Shown here piece after piece: positions 1 to 5,101 of a stretch of 6,784 nucleotides of DNA. The notes beneath the pieces are model-generated. The model had not been told where the DNA came from. It searched no databases and saw only the letters and a program-made list of their open reading frames with translations. The position numbers were made by a program, and so were the translations under genes. Origin of the DNA: Actinobacteria bacterium UBA5176. GTDB lineage: Bacteria; Actinomycetota; UBA4738. Every line of letters begins with the position of its first letter. Position 1 is the stretch's first letter. The stretch spans positions 1 through 6,784 of the forward strand of contig DHWS01000107.1 in assembly GCA_002413305.1 (NCBI GenBank), read 5' to 3'.

Positions 1-192
1 CAGCACGGGGAGCCCCGGCTGGGCGATGCCGTCGGCCCCGCCCGCCGTGCCGAGCCACACCGCCTCGATTGTGCAGAGCACCACGGCGTCCTGCCCCGCG
101 ATGGCGGCGATGTTCGCCGCCACGAACGGAAGCGTGGCCCGCTCCGGATCCTCCTTGCCGTACGTGCAGTTGAAGATCAGCTTGTCGCTCAT
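1..192 (-). CDS. DsrE-family protein, N-terminal 64 residues (3' end outside window)
   Basis: The first 64 codons of a gene read leftwards and run off the window. The product opens MSDKLIFNCTYGKEDPERA, followed by a small-residue helix (VAANIAAIAGQ) and a strand (DAVVLCTIEAVWLG). This is the beta-alpha-beta opening of DsrE/DsrF-like proteins, where the GKEDPERAT stretch is typical of the stand-alone DsrE group. Family members are small soluble proteins (about 110-130 residues) that pass or bind sulfane sulfur, often with TusA. The usual reactive cysteines lie further downstream, outside the window, so activity cannot be judged. The ATG overlaps the stop of the upstream TusA-like gene as ATGA and has a GGAGAGGGG Shine-Dalgarno in front, so the two are almost certainly co-transcribed and translationally coupled. 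Family membership is from recognition of the sequence; a sulfur role is inferred from family and neighbour. Confidence 0.85.
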   Translation of the reverse strand, partial: MSDKLIFNCTYGKEDPERATLPFVAANIAAIAGQDAVVLCTIEAVWLGTAGGADGIAQPGLPVL

Positions 193-800
193 CGTCCCCT
201 CTCCACTGTGATCAGGAGGCGCCCGTCACCCGGCGTCTCGACCGAACGGACCGAGTGGCCCATCATCCGAGCCAGCGGTGGGAGATCCTCCTTCGCGGCG
301 GGGTCACGTGCGGTCACCACCAGCACGTCGCCGACCGGGATGGCGCGGATCCGCCGGCGGAACTCTCCGGCCAGGCCGTCGGCGCACCCGAGTTCGGCGG
401 CGTCGAAGTCATGGACCCCCTCGGAAGCGGGCTCGGCCAGGGGGCGGAATCCGGAGCACAAGAGGTCGATCGCCTCCACGCGCCCATCCGCACCTACGTC
501 GGTCATCAGATGCTGCTCGATCACCTGCCAGCCGTCCCTGTCGTGAAGGCGGAAGCGGTAGGTGATGGCGAGCCGGTCGGCCACGGATTCGATGCTGGAA
601 GCCTCCAGCTCGAAGTAGTAGGCGCTGCCGAACCAGTCGACGAACCTCCTTGCCGCCAAGGCGGCTCCGTTCTCGTGTTGGGGTCCCGGCGGCAACAGCA
701 TGCGGAACTGGATGTCCTCCGACAGCAGCGCCCGCAGGGCCTCAAAGTCCCGCACGGCCAACGCCTCCACGAAGGCCTGGCCACGATCTTGCCCGTCCAT
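189..800 (-). CDS. NTF2/SnoaL-like domain fused to a TusA-like sulfurtransferase domain
   Basis: A 203-residue protein with two parts. Residues about 5-120 look like an NTF2/SnoaL-like cone fold: an N-terminal helix ending AVRDFEALRALLSEDIQFR, then WFGSAYYFELE, alternating strands, and IDLLCSGFRP with Cys115. Residues about 131-202 match TusA/SirA: FDAAELGCADG, an amphipathic helix, IPVGDVLVVTARDPAAKEDLP, a second helix with GHSV, and a last strand (RLLITVE). TusA proteins relay persulfide on the cysteine of a CPxP motif. Here Cys139 is kept but the motif reads CADG, with both prolines lost, so classical TusA function is uncertain. The ATG has a strong AGGAGG (818-813, 12 nt spacing). The stop overlaps the DsrE-family start. 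The 124-bp upstream spacer holds direct repeats suited to regulation by the BTAD protein encoded just before it. The fold of the N-terminal part is assigned by pattern only. Confidence 0.85.
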   Translation of the reverse strand: MDGQDRGQAFVEALAVRDFEALRALLSEDIQFRMLLPPGPQHENGAALAARRFVDWFGSAYYFELEASSIESVADRLAITYRFRLHDRDGWQVIEQHLMTDVGADGRVEAIDLLCSGFRPLAEPASEGVHDFDAAELGCADGLAGEFRRRIRAIPVGDVLVVTARDPAAKEDLPPLARMMGHSVRSVETPGDGRLLITVERGR

Positions 801-835
801 CTGGTACCACCACCTCCTCTGGGTCGGTCTTCCTG

Positions 836-861
836 GGGAAGGGTGGACCCCCGACCTTCCC
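836..861 (-). promoter_or_regulatory. inverted repeat upstream of the TusA-like gene
   Basis: On the minus strand GGGAAGG (861-855) and CCTTCCC (842-836) form 7-bp complementary arms around a 12-nt loop. The left arm is also the second copy of the direct repeat at 854-872. There is no T-run after it, so it does not look like an intrinsic terminator. It could be a leader hairpin or part of an operator between the promoter and the Shine-Dalgarno at 813-818. Function is not shown by the sequence. Confidence 0.35.
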
Positions 862-872
862 GAAACCTTCCC
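854..872 (-). promoter_or_regulatory. direct repeat GGGAAGGT x2 with 11-bp period, candidate SARP/BTAD operator
   Basis: On the minus strand the octamer GGGAAGGT occurs at 872-865 and again, identical, at 861-854, giving a period of 11 bp, about one helical turn. SARP-type regulators are known to bind direct heptamer repeats spaced 11 bp apart, overlapping the -35 region. The site lies 53 nt upstream of the ATG of the NTF2-TusA gene and just downstream of a gene encoding a BTAD winged-helix regulator. Eight bp further on is CACCCT, a poor match to a -10 box. The repeat is directly visible; its role as an operator is inference. Confidence 0.4.
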
Positions 873-892
873 TCCGCCGTGGGCAGATCAGG

Positions 893-908
893 GTCTCGAG
901 AGTCTCGA
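893..908 (-). promoter_or_regulatory. direct repeat TCGAGAC x2 (9-bp period), overlapping palindrome
   Basis: On the minus strand TCGAGAC occurs at 908-902 and 899-893, separated by TC. The two copies also make a near-continuous palindrome, TCGAGA-C-TCTCGA. TCGAG is the core of the heptamer described for Streptomyces SARPs such as ActII-ORF4 and DnrI, although their usual period is 11 bp rather than 9. It begins 16 nt after the stop of the TPR segment. It may be a second regulator contact site; the match to the SARP core may also be chance in GC-rich DNA. Confidence 0.3.
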
Positions 909-924
909 TCCAGATCGAATGGGT

Positions 925-1653
925 TCAGCGGGTGGGCAGAGCCGCCAGCGCGTCGCGGGCCCGGGACACGTCGGCCTGGTGACCCAGCTCACCGAAGATC
1001 TCAGCAGCCCGCTGCAGCGAGTCGCGGGCCCTCTCTGGCTCGCCGTGGGCCGCCTCGATCCGTCCGCGAACCAAGAGAGCGCCGGCCATGCCGGGCCGAA
1101 ACTCGCCCACCTCCGCGAGGGCCAGGGCCCGCTCGATCCACTCGGTAGCCTCCCCCTGCGCGCCGGTGGCCAGATGGAAGGAAGCCACGGCTGCATACAG
1201 TTCCGGCCGGCAGATGAAGCATGGCCCGGCCTCGTCGTCGGCCGCCAGAGCGTCCCGCACCAGGGAGGCGGCCCTTTCGAGGTCACCGGCCGGGACGCGG
1301 TTCCGGATCCCCGCAGCCTGGTTGCTCATCAAGCAGTGGTCGCGGATCGACGCCTGCCCGGAGGCCTCCAGCCCTCGCAGAACGTCCTCCCACCCGCCAT
1401 CCAGGTCGCCTGCGGCGGAGCGCAGCTCTGCCCTGGTGGCCAAAGCGTACGCGAGGCCGGCCGGCGATCCGATCCGTTCGTTGAGTTCCACGGCCGCGTC
1501 CAAGCTGTGGGCCGCCGCCTCCGCGTCCCCACGCGCGGCGGCCATCGCACCGTGCGCGTAGTGGCACACGGCCAGGCATCGCAGGTTGCCCACCACCCGG
1601 GAACGATCGGCGACGGCGTCGATGAACGCCTCCGCCTGCTCATAGGGATCCAT
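925..1653 (-). CDS. C-terminal TPR segment of the BTAD/STAND regulator, separated by an in-frame stop
   Basis: A 242-residue all-helical segment beginning MDPYEQAEAFIDAVADRSR. It has about five TPR-like units (roughly residues 23-57, 66-96, 105-136, 151-179 and 188-219), recognisable by spacing such as HGAMAAARGDAEAA, YALATRAELRSAAGDLDGG and LVRGRIEAAHGEPERARDSL. It lies in the same frame as the 887-residue regulator upstream, with only a TGA and eight sense codons between, and continues its TPR array. The natural reading is the last fifth of one 1138-residue protein. It keeps normal coding character to its own TGA at 927-925. If expressed separately, the ATG at 1653 with a weak AGGA eight bases before it is the likeliest restart. 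It has no DNA-binding or ATPase domain, so alone it could only act as a protein-interaction module. Confidence 0.7.
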   Translation of the reverse strand: MDPYEQAEAFIDAVADRSRVVGNLRCLAVCHYAHGAMAAARGDAEAAAHSLDAAVELNERIGSPAGLAYALATRAELRSAAGDLDGGWEDVLRGLEASGQASIRDHCLMSNQAAGIRNRVPAGDLERAASLVRDALAADDEAGPCFICRPELYAAVASFHLATGAQGEATEWIERALALAEVGEFRPGMAGALLVRGRIEAAHGEPERARDSLQRAAEIFGELGHQADVSRARDALAALPTR

Positions 1654-1680
1654 CCCGTGGATCCTGGACTTGAACAGTCA
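1646..1680 (-). other. in-frame TGA followed by a 7-bp hairpin inside the regulator reading frame
   Basis: Reading leftwards, TGA (1680-1678) is followed by 13 nt and then the hairpin GGATCCA-CGGGA-TGGATCC (stem 1664-1658 with 1652-1646, loop 1657-1653). The frame before and after the TGA is the same and both sides encode TPR-like sequence. The hairpin encloses the restart ATG (1653-1651) and most of its weak AGGA. The base after the stop is C, a context known to weaken termination. Possible explanations are a nonsense mutation or sequencing error, termination with reinitiation, or UGA recoding. The sequence alone does not decide between them. Confidence 0.6.
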
Positions 1681-4341
1681 AAGGTGGGCGTCGACAGCGA
1701 CTGCGATCTCGGGCGACCAGTCCCCCGAGGACCTTCTGAGCTCATACCGGAGCCCTTCCTCCCAGTTTCCCAGGGGGAAGTTCGCCAACGCCAGGATCTC
1801 GCAGGCCTGAGATGCTTCGGTGGCCGCGCCCGCCGCCTCGGCCAGGTCCAATGCGCGCTTGCCCGTGGCGGCCGCCTCCTCGAGGTGGTTCAAATGCCAT
1901 TCGTACAGGGCCTGGGCGATCAGCCAGCGTGCCTCTGCCACGGGATCCGCGTCGAGGAGATCCCGAGCGGCCTGCAGATGCTCCGATGCCGTTGCCATAT
2001 CCACGGCGAGGATCGAGGCCAGGGCGACCTTTCGGTGGATCTCCAGGCGATCGGAACTGCTCCGCCCTTCCAGCGCGGCCAGGTAGGCGGCCTGGCTCCG
2101 ACTCACGTGCCCAACCAGCCGGTGGACGTCCCCGGTGCGCTCCCAGGCCATGGACCGGAGCTTCCCCGCCTCTTCTGGGGCGGGCTCGGCGCCCTCGAGG
2201 AGGGCGATGGCCTCCTCGTACCGCTGAAGCGCCTGCTCGTGCGCGTACACGGCCCCGGAGGCGTCTCCCGCCTCGAGCAGATAGCGGGCCGCCGGGATGG
2301 CCCGGCCGGCCTCTGCGAAGTGGCGGGCCAAGGCCTCCACCGGAGCATCGGACCGGCCCCGGAACAGCTCCTCCAGCCGCTCCGCCACCTGGCCGTGCAG
2401 CGCTCGTCGCCTGGCGGGCGACAGACCCTGTTCGATAGCCAGCCGGATGAGGCCGTGCGGGAACCGGTAGCCCCGACCAGTTTCCTCCAGAAGCCGACGC
2501 GCCACGACCTCGTCCAGGGCATCGAGCAACCGGCTTTCGCTCTGGTCGTTGCCGGGCTGGAAGGTCGCCCCTAGCCAGGACAGCGGGACATCCCGGCCGA
2601 TGACAGCGGCCGAGTGGAGCAGACGAAGCCCGTCGGGGGATAGGGCATCCGCGCGCGCATCGACCAGCGCGCGGATCGAGGCGGGCACCGGCACCGGCTC
2701 GCTGACGGGCTCCCGGAACTGCCAGACCCCCTCCATGCGCACGAGCCGAGCGGCCGAGGCCATGTGGCGCGCCAGCTCTGCTCCGAACAGGGGGTTTCCC
2801 TCGCAGGTCCGGTGGATCTCTCCAACAACCTGGGGATGGATCTCGCCTCCACCAAGGGCCTGAGCCGCGACATCGGAGATCTCGTCCGGCGTGAGAGGAG
2901 ACAGGGATATAGTGCGGACGACGCCCTCGTGCTCCAAGGAGTTCAGCACGGCTGTCAGACCGGTTGGGGCATCCGGTTCCCCGTCCCGGAGCGTCGCCAC
3001 GATCATCAGCCGAACGGTGGGCACCTGCCGAGCCAGGTAGTGGAGGAGAGCAACGGACTCCTCTCCGGCAGCGTGCAGGTCTTCCAGCACCACCACCACC
3101 GGGGCCGTGGCCGCCCGGGCGGCCACGAACCGGAACACTCCAGCGAACAGCTCCATCTTGGCCGCCCCGCGGTCGGTCGCCAGGACGGCCGGCCCCGGAG
3201 CCGGCAGCTCGGGAATGAGCGCTGCGAGCTCGGCGGGGATCAGCTCGGCCATCGAGCGATCTCCCCGCATGGCACTCCGCAGCGCCTCCACCACGGGGCC
3301 GTACGCTCCGCGAGGCTCGTGCTCGTGGGCCGCCCCGACCCACACCTGGTAACCGCGCAGGCGGGCCAGGGCGGCTACCTCTTGGGCGAGGCGGGTCTTC
3401 CCGATCCCAGGCGCTCCCTGGATCACCAACACGGACCCTCGTCCTGCGGCGAGCGCGCCCAGGAGCTCCTTTCCGGCCTCGATATCGGCCGAACGCCCGG
3501 CCAGGCGGGGGAGGTGACCCGGGAGGTCCAGCGCGAACGGCCCGTCCCCCGCCCCTGGAGGCGGGCCTTCTTCCACCGCCGCCCGGAGCGTTTCGTACAG
3601 CGCGAGCGTCTCCGGCGAGGGGCCCACTCCGAGCTCCTGGGCCAGTGACCCACGACACCGTTCGAGCTGCCGGGCGAGGCGGCCGACGCTCCCTTCGGCC
3701 GCGAACACGCGCATGAGGCCGCGGTGGGCATCTTCTCGACTGGGATCCGCCTTCAGGATCTGGCGGTAGGCATCGGCCGCTTCGGCGCTTCGCCCCGCAC
3801 CGAGATGCGCATCGCCCAGATACCGCAGGAGGTCCAGGAACGTCTCCCGCAGGGCATCGCGACGCCGCTGCGTCCACTCCTCGTACAGGTCGGTGGGGAG
3901 GAGGTCGCCCCCGTAGTGCGCCAGTGCCCGTCGCACGTCCCCGGGATCCGGAGGTTCCACAGCCAGAGCCTCCCGGGCCAGCGACTCGAACACGTCCACA
4001 TCGACCGTGAGGCCCCGGGCCGAGGACAGCCCGAGAACCTCGTCCTCCAGACGGAGCATCTCGGCCCCAGAGGGGGCCTCTGCCTCCTGGGAAGTCAGGG
4101 CCAGCCGGACCTGGTGCACCGTCTTGTAGAGCTGCGCCGTGGCCGCCCCTAGGTCCAGGTCAGGCCACAAGAGGTCCAGGACCTGGTCGCGGTGCAGCCG
4201 GTGGCCGGGCTGCAGGGCGAGCAGCTTCAGCAGGGTCCGGGCCCGGCGCCGGGCGAACGCCGTTGCCGGCACCACGCGGCCGTCCACGCGCACGGCGAAC
4301 CCGCCCAGGAGATCAACCTCGAGACCTTCGAACCTGCTCAC
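1678..4341 (-). CDS. SARP/BTAD-type transcriptional regulator with STAND ATPase and TPR, ended early by TGA
   Basis: An 887-residue product started at GTG (4341-4339) with GAGG ten bases upstream. Residues 5-100 form a winged-helix domain of the OmpR/SARP kind (FARRRARTLLKLLALQPG, then the LLWPDLD helix). Residues about 112-257 are a BTAD domain (ALAHYGGDLLP, EEWTQRRRDAL, ending LGVGPSPETLALYE). Residues about 282-560 are a STAND-type AAA ATPase: Walker A GAPGIGKT (309-316), Walker B VVVVLEDLH (415-423), sensor-like IVATLRDGE (447-455) and CEGNPLFGAEL (513-523). From about 670 onward are TPR-like helices. Such proteins are large ATP-dependent activators that sense ligands or partners through the TPR region. 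Translation stops at TGA within the TPR array (...EIAVAVDAHL), but the frame continues for a further 251 codons, giving 1138 residues if the stop were read through. It follows the methyltransferase gene by 90 bp and precedes the TusA/DsrE unit, its most likely target. The regulated process is inferred only. Confidence 0.9.
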   Translation of the reverse strand: MSRFEGLEVDLLGGFAVRVDGRVVPATAFARRRARTLLKLLALQPGHRLHRDQVLDLLWPDLDLGAATAQLYKTVHQVRLALTSQEAEAPSGAEMLRLEDEVLGLSSARGLTVDVDVFESLAREALAVEPPDPGDVRRALAHYGGDLLPTDLYEEWTQRRRDALRETFLDLLRYLGDAHLGAGRSAEAADAYRQILKADPSREDAHRGLMRVFAAEGSVGRLARQLERCRGSLAQELGVGPSPETLALYETLRAAVEEGPPPGAGDGPFALDLPGHLPRLAGRSADIEAGKELLGALAAGRGSVLVIQGAPGIGKTRLAQEVAALARLRGYQVWVGAAHEHEPRGAYGPVVEALRSAMRGDRSMAELIPAELAALIPELPAPGPAVLATDRGAAKMELFAGVFRFVAARAATAPVVVVLEDLHAAGEESVALLHYLARQVPTVRLMIVATLRDGEPDAPTGLTAVLNSLEHEGVVRTISLSPLTPDEISDVAAQALGGGEIHPQVVGEIHRTCEGNPLFGAELARHMASAARLVRMEGVWQFREPVSEPVPVPASIRALVDARADALSPDGLRLLHSAAVIGRDVPLSWLGATFQPGNDQSESRLLDALDEVVARRLLEETGRGYRFPHGLIRLAIEQGLSPARRRALHGQVAERLEELFRGRSDAPVEALARHFAEAGRAIPAARYLLEAGDASGAVYAHEQALQRYEEAIALLEGAEPAPEEAGKLRSMAWERTGDVHRLVGHVSRSQAAYLAALEGRSSSDRLEIHRKVALASILAVDMATASEHLQAARDLLDADPVAEARWLIAQALYEWHLNHLEEAAATGKRALDLAEAAGAATEASQACEILALANFPLGNWEEGLRYELRRSSGDWSPEIAVAVDAHL

Positions 4342-4376
4342 CCCCCGTTCGCCTCAGACTCGGCCTCTGATCCTAT

Positions 4377-4395
4377 GCGGAGGTGTGCCCTCCGC
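4377..4395 (-). promoter_or_regulatory. perfect 7-bp inverted repeat between methyltransferase and regulator
   Basis: GCGGAGG (arm 4395-4389 on the minus strand), a 5-nt loop GCACA, and CCTCCGC (4383-4377) make a perfect hairpin in the 90-bp gap between the methyltransferase stop and the regulator GTG. No T-run follows, so it is a weak candidate for a terminator. TAGGAT (4375-4370) lies right after it and could be a -10 box for the regulator, but no convincing -35 box is seen. The palindrome may be an operator over that promoter or a processing hairpin. Confidence 0.35.
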
Positions 4396-4431
4396 TGTTC
4401 GGGTTGCGATGGCGTTTGCGATTGGAAGCTG

Positions 4432-5043
4432 TCAGACGCGGCGAAACATGGCGTAGGTGAAGCGCTGTTCGATTCCCCGAGGTGTGAGATGCGTCCGAGC
4501 CAGATCCTCCAGGATCTCGAAGGCGCCACCGAGCTCCCCTGAGAGAAGCGCAGGATCGTACCTGCGGACGTCAAGACCGCTGCACCGCTCGGGCCCGTCA
4601 AGTCCGAAGGTGGCAACGATCACGAAGCCGCCAGTTGGGACCGTGCGCTCCATCAACTTCAGGTAGCGCCCCCGGTCGTCCTCGGCCACCAGGAAGTGGA
4701 AGACCGCGCGGTCGTGCCACACCTCGAACGACCCGACGTCCTCGAGCTCCGTCGCATCGCCGAGGATCCAATGGACAGCGCCTGCGCGGGCTCCGAGCCG
4801 TTCCGATGCCGCGGCCAGAGCTCTGCTCGAGACATCCAACACGGCGACCCGTTCGAGCTGCTCGTCGAGGAGGCGGTCGACGAGCCGCGATGCACCGCCG
4901 CCGAAATCGATCACGCTTCGGGCGCCGCCCTCGATCGCCCGCCTGACGAAGGCCATGGAGGTCGCTGGGTCAGCCTCGAACCAGCTGACCTGATCGGGCG
5001 CGCGAGTAGCGTAGACCTGGTCCCAATGATCCGCTCGTCCCAC
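4432..5043 (-). CDS. class I SAM-dependent methyltransferase
   Basis: A 203-residue soluble protein with a Rossmann-type methyltransferase fold. It opens GRADHWDQVYATRAPDQVSWFE, a start shared by a widespread family of small methyltransferases (HW..VY....P..VSWF). Motif I is VIDFGGGASRLVD (44-56), giving the SAM glycine loop. The acidic end of strand 2 is VAVLD (Asp70), motif II-like GDATEL is at 95-100, and VWHDRAVFHFL (108-118) is the post-motif region typical of this family. YLKLMERTVPTGGFVIVATFG (127-147) is the helix and strand leading to the C-terminal sheet. The substrate cannot be told. The GTG start at 5043 follows directly from the conserved N-terminus; no good Shine-Dalgarno precedes it, so it may be leaderless or weakly translated. 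It is divergent from the cyclase gene and upstream of the regulator, with which it could share a transcript. Confidence 0.9.
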   Translation of the reverse strand: MGRADHWDQVYATRAPDQVSWFEADPATSMAFVRRAIEGGARSVIDFGGGASRLVDRLLDEQLERVAVLDVSSRALAAASERLGARAGAVHWILGDATELEDVGSFEVWHDRAVFHFLVAEDDRGRYLKLMERTVPTGGFVIVATFGLDGPERCSGLDVRRYDPALLSGELGGAFEILEDLARTHLTPRGIEQRFTYAMFRRV

Positions 5044-5068
5044 GCACCGATGCTACCGCGGGCCATTG

Positions 5069-5085
5069 CGCCTGCGGGCCAGGCG
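5069..5085 (+). promoter_or_regulatory. 6-bp inverted repeat in the divergent intergenic region
   Basis: CGCCTG (5069-5074), loop CGGGC, CAGGCG (5080-5085) form a perfect palindromic hairpin between the methyltransferase start and the cyclase ATG at 5102. It reaches into the only Shine-Dalgarno-like GAGG (5085-5088) for the cyclase. It could be an operator shared by the divergent genes or a leader hairpin limiting cyclase translation. If the cyclase really starts at the TTG at 5066, the repeat would be coding instead. No clear promoter boxes were found. Confidence 0.3.
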
Positions 5086-5101
5086 AGGTTCACTAGCGCG
5101 C

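Noticed and set aside
836..861. Intrinsic terminator after the TPR segment
   Set aside because: The stem is good, but no T-run follows on the minus strand and the element lies close to the next gene's ribosome-binding site, so it is kept only as an unspecified inverted repeat.
255..1148. Plus-strand open frame of 297 codons over the TusA-like gene and spacer
   Set aside because: It runs through a real gene, its spacer and the TPR segment alike, without any domain or ribosome-binding site.
700..2574. Plus-strand open frame of 624 codons antisense to the regulator
   Set aside because: It lies opposite the TPR and ATPase-coding parts of the regulator and across the TGA split and the spacer. 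The translation has no recognisable domain and is rich in Arg, Gly and Pro, as expected for an antisense shadow in GC-rich DNA.
1742..3877. Minus-strand open frame of 711 codons in a second frame of the regulator
   Set aside because: It is a low-complexity Arg/Pro/Gly translation with no motif. The frame used here has Walker A, Walker B and BTAD motifs, so this is a frame shadow.
4377..4395. CRP/cAMP-receptor site linked to the nearby cyclase
   Set aside because: The palindrome contains GTGTG on one side but lacks the TGTGA-N6-TCACA arrangement, so there is no support for a CRP site.
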